63,705 bases of DNA, from positions 1 through 63,705 of the forward strand of contig NZ_JAALGE010000010.1 in assembly GCF_011057645.1 (NCBI RefSeq). The letters are read 5' to 3'. A program made the translations under genes and the position numbers. The DNA is from Marisediminicola senii. Its GTDB lineage: Bacteria; Actinomycetota; Actinomycetes; Actinomycetales; Microbacteriaceae. A model generated the notes under the pieces. It was given only the letters and a program-made list of their open reading frames with translations. It had not been told where the DNA came from and searched no databases. Shown here piece by piece: positions 42,610-50,998 of the stretch (position 1 is the first letter of the stretch; each line of letters opens with the position of its first letter).

Positions 42610-43527
42610 TCAGACGAAGTGGATGCCGGCCTGCAACTTCGTGCGGACATCGAAGAGCTGTGTGCCATCGACCAGGTCGAGGCCCTGCAGCCCGTTGCGC
42701 AGGAAGCCGGGGAGCACCGACCTGCGCACGGCCACCGTCGCGGCGCCGCGCAGCGGACCGAGGTCGACGATGGGTTCGCCGAGGTGGTCGTCGGGCAGCA
42801 CGATCACCAGCGCGGTGAAGCGCACCCGCATCGACCGGGTGAGGGTCTTCGCGCGCGCGCCGAGTTCGTGCATCGGGCGGTGGTCGCCGACGGCCGCACC
42901 GATCAGCTCGCCGCGCTTGACGCGTACCGGTTCCCCGAAGTCCTCGGAGAGGATCGCGTACAGGCCGGTCGGGCCGAGCACGACGTGGTCGATCTTCTCC
43001 TCGGGGGCGCCGGTCGCCACGTCGTGCCAGACGGTCCAGCCGATGCCGAGGTCGGCCAGCATGGTGGCGGTCGCCTCCTCGGCGAGGGCGTCGGCGAGGG
43101 TGTGCCGGATCTCCTGCGGGGCTCGCCGCACCAGGGTCGGGTCGTAGGGGTCGTCGATGTCGGTGCCGCGTCCGACCCACTCGCGCATCATGCCGAGGAA
43201 GCGCTGGCGTCGCCACCCGCCGGGGTGGCCGTACGCTTTGGCGCGCGGCCGGGTGTCCTGCCGCGGCCGCGACCCGGGCGTCGCCCATGACGCGTGCGGC
43301 GCGCTCGAGCTGCCCGATCCGCCCCGGTCGTAGATGGCGCGGTCGGTGGGGGTGCCGACGCGTTCCCATGCCTGCTGCACGGCGACGAAGAGGGCGGCGT
43401 CGCCCCCGGTGTCGGGGTGCGACTGCCGCAGCATCCGTCGATATGCCTTGCGCAATTCGTCGTCGGTCGCGGTGGGCGGCACGCCGAGCACGTCGTAGGG
43501 CGTGGCGGAGATGGGGCTGTCGGGCAT
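42610..43527 (-). CDS. J-domain protein with NERD-like C-terminal domain
   Basis: The 305-residue protein has an N-terminal J domain (TPYDVLGVPPTATDDELRKAYRR...) with the Hsp70-activating HPD in SHPDTGG near residue 38. From about 140 a NERD-like nuclease domain follows (DALAEEATATMLADLGIGW, EEKIDHVVLGPTGLYAI). The Asp of the IDH motif is kept, but the usual E-T-K that follows is ILSED, so the catalytic Lys is missing and nuclease activity is doubtful. The combination suggests a DnaK-dependent function on nucleic-acid-related clients. It is a single gene; the 231-bp gap to 43759 has only GGGGCGGCT repeats. Confidence 0.78.
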   Translation of the reverse strand: MPDSPISATPYDVLGVPPTATDDELRKAYRRMLRQSHPDTGGDAALFVAVQQAWERVGTPTDRAIYDRGGSGSSSAPHASWATPGSRPRQDTRPRAKAYGHPGGWRRQRFLGMMREWVGRGTDIDDPYDPTLVRRAPQEIRHTLADALAEEATATMLADLGIGWTVWHDVATGAPEEKIDHVVLGPTGLYAILSEDFGEPVRVKRGELIGAAVGDHRPMHELGARAKTLTRSMRVRFTALVIVLPDDHLGEPIVDLGPLRGAATVAVRRSVLPGFLRNGLQGLDLVDGTQLFDVRTKLQAGIHFV

Positions 43528-43758
43528 CGGTCACTTTCTCGTCTGCCGGCGATGGTGTCAGTGCGGCTGGCGCAGCGGATGGCACGTGGGTGGAGCAGGC
43601 GGCTCTTCGAGGATACCGATGAGGATATCGGCAGTCGGCTTTGCACCCGCTGGGACGGGTGGTTGGCACAGCTGGGGCGGCTGGGGCGGTGGCCGTGCAG
43701 TGGTTGGTGGGGTGCCCCCCGGCCTGACCGTGTCACCGGGCGACCGTACCCTTGGTGC

Positions 43759-44238
43759 ATGGCTCGCTCTATCGCAACGAACACCTCCGTCGACCGTGAC
43801 GACCTCCTCGACTTCATCCGTCCGCGGCACAGGATGCTGCTGGCGACGACTCGCGCGGATGGCCGCCCGCAGCTCTCCCCCGTCTCCGGGGGCGTCGACG
43901 CCGATGGCCGCATCGTCATCGCGACGTACCCGGCCCGCGCGAAGACGCGCAACGCCGAGCGCGACGCCCGGGTGTCGGTGCTCGTGCTCTCCGATGAGTT
44001 CAACGACGCGTGGGTGCAGGTCGACGGCGAGGTCGAAGTGCTGCACATGCCAGAGGCCGCCGACGGGCTGGTCGACTACTTTCGCTGCATCTCGGGCGAG
44101 CACCCCGACTGGAACGAGTACCGCGAGGCGATGGCCGTGCAAGACAAGTCGTTGCTGCGCATCACGCCCACCCGCTGGGGTCCGATCGCGACCGGCGGGT
44201 TTCCGGCCGACGTCGCAGCTCGTCTCGACGGGAAGTAG
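43759..44238 (+). CDS. PPOX-class F420/flavin-dependent oxidoreductase
   Basis: The 159-residue split-barrel protein has RHRMLLATTRADGRPQLSPVSGGVD, the start motif of the pyridoxamine-phosphate-oxidase-like superfamily, shortened here to MLLATTRADGRPQLSPV. RITPTRWGPI is at the end. Members use F420 or FMN and reduce diverse substrates; small actinobacterial ones are often F420-dependent. ATG 43759 has no clear Shine-Dalgarno and could be nearly leaderless. The RecQ-like gene follows 3 bp downstream. Confidence 0.83.
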   Translation: MARSIATNTSVDRDDLLDFIRPRHRMLLATTRADGRPQLSPVSGGVDADGRIVIATYPARAKTRNAERDARVSVLVLSDEFNDAWVQVDGEVEVLHMPEAADGLVDYFRCISGEHPDWNEYREAMAVQDKSLLRITPTRWGPIATGGFPADVAARLDGK

Positions 44239-44241
44239 ACC

Positions 44242-46395
44242 GTGACCGATCCGGCGGCGGGACCCGTGACCGAGACTGCCGGCGAGTCCGTCAGTGCATC
44301 CGGCACGAAGGCGGAGGCACTCGAGATCCTGCGCACCCTCGTCGGCCGCGACGATGCCACATTCCACGAGGGACAGTACGAGGCCATCGACACCCTCGTC
44401 GACCGCGGGCGTCGCGCGCTCGTCGTGCAGCGCACCGGGTGGGGCAAGTCCGCGGTGTACTTCGTCGCGACACTGCTGCTGCGCCGCCGCGGCGCGGGTC
44501 CGACGGTGCTCGTCTCTCCCCTGCTCGCCCTGATGCGCGACCAGGTCGCCGCGGCCGCCCGCGCCGGTGTGCGCGCGGTCGCGATCAACTCGGCGAACGC
44601 GCACGAGTGGACCGATGTGATGCAGCAGCTGCAGAACGACGAGGTCGACGTGCTGCTGGTGTCACCCGAGCGGCTGAACAACCCGCGGTTCCGGGAGGAA
44701 CAGTTGCCCGCCCTCGTCGCGCGTGCCGGCTTGCTCGTCGTCGATGAGGCGCACTGCATCTCTGACTGGGGGCACGACTTTCGTCCGGACTACCGGCGCC
44801 TGCGCGACCTGATCGCCCAGCTGCCCGACACCGTGCCGGTGCTCGCCACCACCGCGACCGCGAACAGCCGCGTGGTCGCTGACGTCGCCGAGCAGCTCGG
44901 CGCCCACGAATCGGGGAATGGCAGCAGCACCGACGTCGTCACCATTCGCGGGCCGCTCGCCAGGGCATCGCTGCGCCTCGGGGTGCTGCGGCTGCCCGAC
45001 GCGCAGGAGCGCCTCGCCTGGCTGCTCAGTCACATCGACGAGCTGCCCGGCAGTGGAATCATCTACACCCTGACCGTCTCGGCCGCCGAAGATACGGCGC
45101 GTCTGCTGCGTGATGCCGGACACGAGGTGCACGCCTACACCGGGCGCACCGACATTGCCGAGCGCGAGCGGCTCGAAGACAGCCTGAAGCGCAACGAACT
45201 CAAGGCCCTGGTCGCGACGAGTGCCCTCGGCATGGGATTCGACAAGCCCGACCTCGGTTTCGTGCTGCACATCGGTGCCCCGTCGTCGCCGGTCGCGTAC
45301 TACCAGCAGGTCGGGCGTGCCGGTCGCGCGACGGATAACGCCGACGTGCTGTTGCTGCCCGGACCCGAAGACGAAGCGATCTGGAACTACTTCGCCACCG
45401 CGTCGATGCCCACCGAGGCGACCGCGCTGGCCGTCATCGACCAGCTCGGCAGCACTCCGCTGTCGACGCCCGCGCTCGAGGCTCGTGTCGACTTGCGCCG
45501 CAGTCCGCTGGAGCTGCTGCTCAAGGTGCTCGACGTCGACGGAGCGGTGCGTCGCGTGCAGGGTGGCTGGGTCTCGACCGGGGTGCCGTGGGTGTACGAC
45601 GCAGAACGCTACGAGCGAATCGCCGCCGCGCGGGTGGCCGAGCAGCAATCGATGCTCGACTACGAGAGCGGCCCCGGGTGTCGTATGGACTTCCTGCAGA
45701 GGGCATTGGATGACGACACCGCCGTTCCGTGTGGACGCTGCGACCGGTGCGCCGGGGTCTGGTTCCCCACGTCCATCGAGGGCACCGCGGTCGCCTCTGC
45801 TTCCGCATCGCTCGACAGGGTGGGCGTGGTCATCGAGCCGCGCGCACAGTGGCCGAACGGTATGGATCGCCTCGGCATCCCGGTGAAGGGCAACATTCCC
45901 GTCGGGGAGCGGCTGGAACCCGGTCGCGCGCTCGCCCGGCTGACCGACCTCGGCTGGGGCGGGGCGCTGCGTGAGGTCTTCGCGCCGGGTACACCGGATG
46001 CCCCGGCGTCGCCCGCGATGATCGCGGCGTGTGTGCGCGTGCTTACCGGGTGGGGGTGGGACGAGCGTCCCGTCGCCGTGATGAGCGTGCCGTCGCGCCG
46101 TCACCCGTTGCTCGTGGCATCCGTCGCCGAAGCTCTCGCGAGCGTGGGCCGGTTGCCCTACCTCGGTGCGCTCGAGATGGTCGACGGTGGGCCGGAGGGT
46201 GACCCGGGCGGCAACAGTGCATACCGGTTGCGCGGGGTGTGGGAGAGATTCGCGGCGCGCGATGTTCCGTCGGGTTCACCCGTGCTGCTGGTCGACGACC
46301 TGGTGGACAGTCGCTGGACATTGACGTCCGCCGGTCGCGCCATTCGTCGCGCCGGGGCGTCGGCTGTGCTGCCGTTCACCCTCGCCGTTCGCTGA
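44242..46395 (+). CDS. RecQ-like ATP-dependent DNA helicase with phosphoribosyltransferase-like tail
   Basis: The 717-residue SF2 helicase has the RecQ motif 0 FHEGQYEAI, Walker A QRTGWGKSAVYF, DEAHCISDWGHDFRPDY and the motif VI region YYQQVGRAGR. A zinc-site Cys set follows (CRMDF; CGRCDRC). The final 180 residues resemble a type I phosphoribosyltransferase, with PRPP loop VLLVDDLVDSRWT near residue 680. It unwinds branched or duplex DNA in repair; the tail's role is unknown. GTG 44242 lies 3 bp after the PPOX gene. The HRDC domain of E. coli RecQ is absent. Confidence 0.88.
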   Translation: MTDPAAGPVTETAGESVSASGTKAEALEILRTLVGRDDATFHEGQYEAIDTLVDRGRRALVVQRTGWGKSAVYFVATLLLRRRGAGPTVLVSPLLALMRDQVAAAARAGVRAVAINSANAHEWTDVMQQLQNDEVDVLLVSPERLNNPRFREEQLPALVARAGLLVVDEAHCISDWGHDFRPDYRRLRDLIAQLPDTVPVLATTATANSRVVADVAEQLGAHESGNGSSTDVVTIRGPLARASLRLGVLRLPDAQERLAWLLSHIDELPGSGIIYTLTVSAAEDTARLLRDAGHEVHAYTGRTDIAERERLEDSLKRNELKALVATSALGMGFDKPDLGFVLHIGAPSSPVAYYQQVGRAGRATDNADVLLLPGPEDEAIWNYFATASMPTEATALAVIDQLGSTPLSTPALEARVDLRRSPLELLLKVLDVDGAVRRVQGGWVSTGVPWVYDAERYERIAAARVAEQQSMLDYESGPGCRMDFLQRALDDDTAVPCGRCDRCAGVWFPTSIEGTAVASASASLDRVGVVIEPRAQWPNGMDRLGIPVKGNIPVGERLEPGRALARLTDLGWGGALREVFAPGTPDAPASPAMIAACVRVLTGWGWDERPVAVMSVPSRRHPLLVASVAEALASVGRLPYLGALEMVDGGPEGDPGGNSAYRLRGVWERFAARDVPSGSPVLLVDDLVDSRWTLTSAGRAIRRAGASAVLPFTLAVR

Positions 46396-46419
46396 GCAAC
46401 CTGGTCGTACACTCCCCCT

Positions 46420-46911
46420 ATGTCACTCGAGAACATCCCCCTCACGACCATCGACGGCCAGACCACTTCGCTTGCCGAGTACTCCGACAAGGTGATCCTG
46501 GTCGTCAATGTCGCGTCGCGATGCGGCCTCGCGCCCCAGTACGAGAAGCTCGAGGCATTGCAGAAGACCTACGGCAATCGTGGTTTCACCGTGCTGGGCT
46601 TTCCCAGCAACCAGTTTCTGCAGGAACTCAGCGACACCGACGCCATCAAGGAGTACTGCTCCACCACGTGGGGGGTCACTTTTCCGATGTTCGACACCGT
46701 ACGGGTGAACGGGCGGTCGCAGCATCCGCTGTACGCCGAGCTGGTCAAGACGCCCGATGCCAACGGCAAGGCGGGTCGGGTGAAGTGGAACTTCGAGAAG
46801 TTCCTCATCACCACCGACGGTGAGGTTCACCGCTTCCGTCCGACCACGGAGCCGGATGCACCCGAGATCGTGAGCATCATCGAGGCGGGCCTGCCGGCGA
46901 CGCAGGGCTGA
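46420..46911 (+). CDS. gpx: Cys-type glutathione peroxidase (thioredoxin-dependent)
   Basis: The 163-residue protein has NVASRCGLAPQYEKLEAL with peroxidatic Cys35, FPSNQF (Gln65) and VKWNF, forming the active site. A second Cys in IKEYCSTTWGVTFPMF is near the usual resolving position. Such enzymes reduce hydroperoxides with thioredoxin rather than glutathione, which fits a mycothiol-producing organism (mshC is in this window). The stop codon lies in the first of three 15-bp tandem units. Confidence 0.93.
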   Translation: MSLENIPLTTIDGQTTSLAEYSDKVILVVNVASRCGLAPQYEKLEALQKTYGNRGFTVLGFPSNQFLQELSDTDAIKEYCSTTWGVTFPMFDTVRVNGRSQHPLYAELVKTPDANGKAGRVKWNFEKFLITTDGEVHRFRPTTEPDAPEIVSIIEAGLPATQG

Positions 46912-46943
46912 TCGACGCAGCTCTGATCGACGCAGGGCTGAGT
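46899..46943. repeat. Three 15-bp tandem units carrying the gpx stop codon
   Basis: Units start at 46899, 46914 and 46929 and read GACGCAGGGCTGATC with a few changes. The period is a multiple of three, so the gpx frame meets TGA in each unit, giving three in-frame stops. The remaining intergenic sequence up to 47001 has no gene. Confidence 0.92.
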
Positions 46944-47001
46944 GCCCTGGAGCGACGAGCTCGTTCTCTATGCCCGCGTATCTGTGTTTGTCTGCGTTTC
47001 A

Positions 47002-47031
47002 TTGACATTCACAGAAACACGGGGGTAACAT
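47002..47031 (+). promoter_or_regulatory. Housekeeping-type promoter of the fructose PTS operon
   Basis: A perfect TTGACA at 47002-47007 and TAACAT at 47026-47031 are 18 bp apart. The -35 is flanked by inverted GTGTTT (46984-46989) and AAACAC (47015-47020), and within that GTTTC (46996) and GAAAC (47014), a dyad that could bind a repressor. The region is AT-richer than the window. Confidence 0.7.
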
Positions 47032-47044
47032 AAGACCAATCAAA

Positions 47045-47076
47045 GATCAAGTTCCACTCAGATCAAGCTCCACTCA
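47045..47076 (+). promoter_or_regulatory. 16-bp tandem direct repeat, probable FruR operator
   Basis: GATCAAGTTCCACTCA (47045-47060) is followed immediately by a copy with one change (47061-47076). The pair lies just downstream of the promoter and 17 bp before the fruR start, where a DeoR-family repressor would block transcription. TCAAAGATCAA at its left edge adds a third partial copy. Binding is inferred. Confidence 0.6.
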
Positions 47077-47092
47077 TCGTCGAGGAGGCACC

Positions 47093-47881
47093 GTGTTCGC
47101 CGAAGAACGCCAGCTGGTCATTGCCGATCTCGTCACCGATCTCGGCCGCGTCACCGTCACCGAACTCGCCGCGCAGTTCAACATCACTCAAGAGACCGTT
47201 CGTCGCGACCTCTCCGCCCTCGAGGCATCCCGACGCCTGCGCCGTGTGCACGGCGGCGCCGTCGCCCTCGACCGGCTCAGCATGTCGGAGCCCAGCCTCG
47301 AAGATCGCCAGAAGCACCGCCTCGACGAGAAGTCCCGCATCGCGAACGCCGCGCTCGAGATGATCCCCGCGAGCCGCACCGGCTCGATCGTGCTCGACGC
47401 CGGCAGCACCACCGAGCGCATGGCCGACGGCCTCATGGAGTGGAGCCCGCGCTCCCCCGGCGACCAGCTGCTCGTCATCACCAACGCCCTCCCCGTCGCG
47501 ACCCGGCTCTCGGCCAACGCCGACCTGCAACTGCAGGTCCTCGGCGGACGGGTTCGCGGCCTGACCCGCGCGATCGTCGGCTCCAGCACCATCGCCGCCC
47601 TCGACGAACTGCGCCCCGACATCGCCTTCGTCGGCGCGAACGGCATCGACGCCGGCTTCGGGCTCAGCACCCCCGATGCGGTCGAGGCCGCCGTGAAGTC
47701 CGCCATCGTGCGCAACGCCCGCCGCGTCGTGGTGCTCGCCGACTCGTCGAAGCTCGGCGTCGAGACGCTCACCCGATTCGCCATGCTCACCGACATCGAC
47801 ACCATCGTCACCGACGCCCCGCCACCCCGAGACCTAGCCGACGCACTCGCTGCCGCCGACGTGGAAGTAGTCATCGCGTGA
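47093..47881 (+). CDS. fruR: DeoR/GlpR-family transcriptional regulator of fructose PTS
   Basis: The 262-residue protein has an N-terminal DeoR helix-turn-helix (VTVTELAAQFNITQETVRRDLS) followed by LRRVHGGA. A sugar-phosphate-binding DeoRC domain follows (IVLDAGSTTERMAD; FVGANGIDAGFGLST). It is the first gene of a coupled fruR-fruK-fruA-ptsI-ptsH operon and likely represses it until fructose-1-phosphate binds. GTG 47093 has GAGGAGG 4 bp upstream. It overlaps fruK as GTGA. Confidence 0.9.
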   Translation: MFAEERQLVIADLVTDLGRVTVTELAAQFNITQETVRRDLSALEASRRLRRVHGGAVALDRLSMSEPSLEDRQKHRLDEKSRIANAALEMIPASRTGSIVLDAGSTTERMADGLMEWSPRSPGDQLLVITNALPVATRLSANADLQLQVLGGRVRGLTRAIVGSSTIAALDELRPDIAFVGANGIDAGFGLSTPDAVEAAVKSAIVRNARRVVVLADSSKLGVETLTRFAMLTDIDTIVTDAPPPRDLADALAAADVEVVIA

Positions 47882-48879
47882 TCATCACCCTGACCCCCAA
47901 CCCCAGCCTCGACCGCACCATCGAGCTCGCCGCCCCGCTCGCCCGCGGCGACGTGCAGCGCGCGGTCGCCGCCCACCAGGAACCCGGTGGCAAGGGCGTC
48001 AACATCGCCCGCGCCCTCGAGGCATCCGCAATCGAGAGCCTCGCAATCCTGCCGGGCGACGCCACCGACCCGGTGCTGGTCGCCCTGCGCGACCAGGGCA
48101 TCCCGCACCTCGGGGTGCCGATCGGCGCGACACTGCGCAGCAACGTCGCCATCACCGAACCCGACGGCACCACCACCAAGGTGAACGAGCCCGGCCCGGT
48201 CATCTCGCCCGAGCAGGAGCTCGCCATCGTCGACCTCGTCGTCGAACGGGCAGCCGGAGCCCACTGGCTGGTGCTCGCCGGCTCCCTTCCGCCCGGGGTA
48301 TCACCAGACCTGTACGCGCGCATCATCGCCCGGGTGCGCGCAGCCCTCGGCGACACCGCGCCGAAGATCGCCATCGACTCCTCAGGCATTCCGCTCGCCG
48401 CCGCGCTCGCATCGCAGCCCGACCTGCTCAAGCCCAATGCCGAGGAGCTCGCCGAGCTCACCGGCATCGGCAACGCCGACGACCTCGAAGCCTCGCCCCG
48501 CCGCGCAGCCGATGCCGCGCGCACCCTCATCGACCTCGGTGTCGGAGCGGTGCTCGCCACCCTGGGGTCGAAGGGTGCCGTGCTCGTCACCGCCGCCGGC
48601 AGCTGGCTCGCGACATCCCCGCCCATCGTCGCCCGCAGCACCGTCGGCGCCGGCGATTCCTCGCTCGCCGGCTACCTGCTGCGCGACCTGTCGGGTGCCG
48701 GAGCTCCCGAGTGCCTCCGTCAGGCGGCCGCTCACGGTGCCGCCGCGGCATCCCTCCCCGGCTCAACAGTTCCCGCCATGCATCAGACCGACCCCGATGT
48801 CGTCACCGTGACGCCATTGGACCCCGACGTCGTCACCGTGACGTCATCGGTGACCCATCCAAAGGAGGATGAACAGTGA
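47878..48879 (+). CDS. fruK: 1-phosphofructokinase
   Basis: The 333-residue PfkB-family kinase begins VIITLTPNPSLDRTIEL and has GGKGVNIARAL, LKPNAEELAEL and the catalytic GAGDSSLAGYLL. It converts fructose-1-phosphate from the PTS to fructose-1,6-bisphosphate. GTG 47878 overlaps fruR and the end overlaps fruA, both as GTGA. The C-terminal 22 residues contain a duplicated 10-residue unit (DPDVVTVTPL/DPDVVTVTSS), absent from the family core and encoded by a 30-bp tandem repeat. Confidence 0.93.
   Translation: MIITLTPNPSLDRTIELAAPLARGDVQRAVAAHQEPGGKGVNIARALEASAIESLAILPGDATDPVLVALRDQGIPHLGVPIGATLRSNVAITEPDGTTTKVNEPGPVISPEQELAIVDLVVERAAGAHWLVLAGSLPPGVSPDLYARIIARVRAALGDTAPKIAIDSSGIPLAAALASQPDLLKPNAEELAELTGIGNADDLEASPRRAADAARTLIDLGVGAVLATLGSKGAVLVTAAGSWLATSPPIVARSTVGAGDSSLAGYLLRDLSGAGAPECLRQAAAHGAAAASLPGSTVPAMHQTDPDVVTVTPLDPDVVTVTSSVTHPKEDEQ
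48790..48849. repeat. 30-bp in-frame tandem duplication at the 3' end of fruK
   Basis: Units 48790-48819 and 48820-48849 differ at a few positions and each encodes ten residues beginning DPDVVTVT. The array lies just before the fruA ribosome site (AAAGGAGG, 48861-48868). Confidence 0.9.
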
Positions 48880-50930
48880 GTGCACTGATCACACCGGAGC
48901 TCGTCGCTCTGGACAGCAACCTCGGAACGGCCCCGCCCGAGGTGATTCGCCACCTCGCCGGCCTCGTCGTCGACGCGGGTCGCGCAACCGGGGTCGACGA
49001 CCTCTACGCCGACGCCATCGCCCGCGAGAACAAGACGTCGACCGGTATCCCCGGCGGCATCGCCATCCCGCACTGCCGCTCCACCGCGGTACTCGAGCCC
49101 ACGCTCGCGTTCGCGCGGCTCACCCCGCCGGTCGACTTCGGCTCGAAAGACGCCCCGGCCGACCTGGTCTTCTTCATCGCGGCACCGGACGGCGCCGACC
49201 AGGAGCACCTCAAGCTGCTCTCGAAGCTCGCCCGCTCGATGATGAAGAAGGACTTCACCGCAGCGCTGCGGGCCGCGACCTCCGCCGAGGAGGTCGTCGC
49301 GCTGGTCGACGCGGTCGTGAGCCCCGCACCCGTCGGCGTGGGAGCCGCAGCTTCCGGTGTTGCCGCTGGCGCAGCATCCACCCCCAGCACCTCGACCGGA
49401 TCGGCCAGCGACACCGCAGGCCAGAAGCCCGCCGGCCAGGTCAAGCGCATCGTCGGCGTGACCGCCTGCCCCACCGGCATCGCGCACACCTACATGGCAG
49501 CCGACGCCCTCATCGCCGCAGCGAAGGAGGCCGGCGTCGAGATGCAGGTCGAGACGCAGGGTTCCGCGGGAGCAACGCCCCTCGACCCCGCCGTGATCGC
49601 CGCAGCAGACGCCGTGATCTTCGCAGTCGACGTCGACGTGCGCGGACGCGAGCGCTTCGCCGGACTCCCGGTGATCAACGCCCCCGTCAAGCGCGGCATC
49701 GACGAGCCAGGCGTGATGATCGCCGAGGCCGTCGCCGCCTCGGAGAACCCCAATGCCCGCCGCGTACAGGGTGGTGGCGCCGCGTCGTCGCACGAAACCG
49801 CCGAGGCCAACGAGCACTTCGGGCAGAAGCTCAAGCGAGCACTGCTCACCGGTGTCAGCTACATGATCCCGTTCGTCGCCGGCGGCGGCCTGCTGATCGC
49901 CCTCGGGTTCGCCTTCGGCGGATTCCAGATCACGGATGTCGCAGACGACGTGGTGCTCAACAACAGCCTGTTCAACCTGCCAGACGGCGGCATCCTCACC
50001 TACCTCGGTGCGGTGCTGTTCAAGATCGGTGCATTGTCGATGGGCTTTTTGGTCCCGGCCCTCGCCGGGTACATCGCCTTCGCCATCGCCGACCGGCCGG
50101 GTATCGCACCCGGGTTCGTCGCGGGTGCCGTCGCCGGCTTCATGGGCGCCGGATTCCTCGGCGGCATCGTCGGTGGACTCATCGCGGGCGTCGCCGCGGC
50201 CGCCATCGGCCGCATCAGCGTTCCGCGCTGGCTGCGCAGCCTGATGCCGGTGGTCATCATTCCGCTGGTCGCCTCGATCGTGGCATCCGGACTCATGTTC
50301 GTCGTTCTCGGCGGACCGATCGCCCTGCTCACCGTCGGCCTGAACGACTGGCTGTCGGGCCTCACCGGGGCATCCGCTGTGCTGCTCGGCATCATCCTGG
50401 GATTCATGATGGCGTTCGACCTCGGCGGACCGGTCAACAAGGTCGCCTATGCCTTCGCCGTCGCCGGCCTCGGCGCCGGATCGATCGACAACCAGGCGCC
50501 GTGGCAGATCATGGCCGCGGTGATGGGTGCCGGAATGGTGCCCCCGCTCGCCATGGCGCTCGCCACCGTGCTCGACCGCAAGCTGTTCTCGCTCAATGAA
50601 CGCGAGAACGGTAAGGCGGCCTGGCTGCTCGGCGCATCGTTCATCTCCGAGGGCGCCATCCCGTTCGCCGCCGCCGACATCTTCCGCGTGATCCCCGCCA
50701 GCATCGTCGGCGCGGCCACCACCGGAGCGATCATCATGGCCACCGGTGTGACCTCGCAGGCACCGCACGGCGGCTTCTTCGTGTGGTTCGCCATCGGCAA
50801 CATCGGCTGGTTCATCGCGGCGATCGCCATCGGCACCGTCATCAGCGCGCTCATCGTGATCGCCCTGAAGCGCTATGTCGGCAACAGGAAGACCCCGGTC
50901 GAGGCTGACGCAGCGCTGGTGGCGGCCTAA
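48876..50930 (+). CDS. fruA: PTS fructose transporter, EIIABC
   Basis: The 684-residue protein joins EIIA (1-150, phosphorylated His66 in IPHCRS), a linker rich in Ala/Ser/Thr, EIIB (190-290, phosphorylated Cys198 in VTACPTGIAHTYMAA) and EIIC (about 320-670, about ten membrane helices). It takes up fructose and phosphorylates it to fructose-1-phosphate. The C-terminus is short. A strong ribosome site lies upstream. It receives phosphate from HPr, encoded at the end of the same operon, so the full cascade is in one transcript. Confidence 0.95.
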   Translation: MSALITPELVALDSNLGTAPPEVIRHLAGLVVDAGRATGVDDLYADAIARENKTSTGIPGGIAIPHCRSTAVLEPTLAFARLTPPVDFGSKDAPADLVFFIAAPDGADQEHLKLLSKLARSMMKKDFTAALRAATSAEEVVALVDAVVSPAPVGVGAAASGVAAGAASTPSTSTGSASDTAGQKPAGQVKRIVGVTACPTGIAHTYMAADALIAAAKEAGVEMQVETQGSAGATPLDPAVIAAADAVIFAVDVDVRGRERFAGLPVINAPVKRGIDEPGVMIAEAVAASENPNARRVQGGGAASSHETAEANEHFGQKLKRALLTGVSYMIPFVAGGGLLIALGFAFGGFQITDVADDVVLNNSLFNLPDGGILTYLGAVLFKIGALSMGFLVPALAGYIAFAIADRPGIAPGFVAGAVAGFMGAGFLGGIVGGLIAGVAAAAIGRISVPRWLRSLMPVVIIPLVASIVASGLMFVVLGGPIALLTVGLNDWLSGLTGASAVLLGIILGFMMAFDLGGPVNKVAYAFAVAGLGAGSIDNQAPWQIMAAVMGAGMVPPLAMALATVLDRKLFSLNERENGKAAWLLGASFISEGAIPFAAADIFRVIPASIVGAATTGAIIMATGVTSQAPHGGFFVWFAIGNIGWFIAAIAIGTVISALIVIALKRYVGNRKTPVEADAALVAA

Positions 50931-50936
50931 CCTTAG

Positions 50937-50971
50937 GTGTCTGCGCCATTACCCCTCTGGCGCCACGACAC
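50937..50971 (+). promoter_or_regulatory. Intercistronic hairpin between fruA and ptsI
   Basis: GTGTC/GACAC and GCGCCA/TGGCGC form a two-part stem (small T versus CAC internal loop) with a 9-nt loop. No T run follows, so an attenuating or mRNA-stabilising role is more likely than full termination. The gap is 68 bp and contains no other feature. Confidence 0.45.
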
Positions 50972-50998
50972 TGAACATTCGAGAATCGAGGACGCTTC

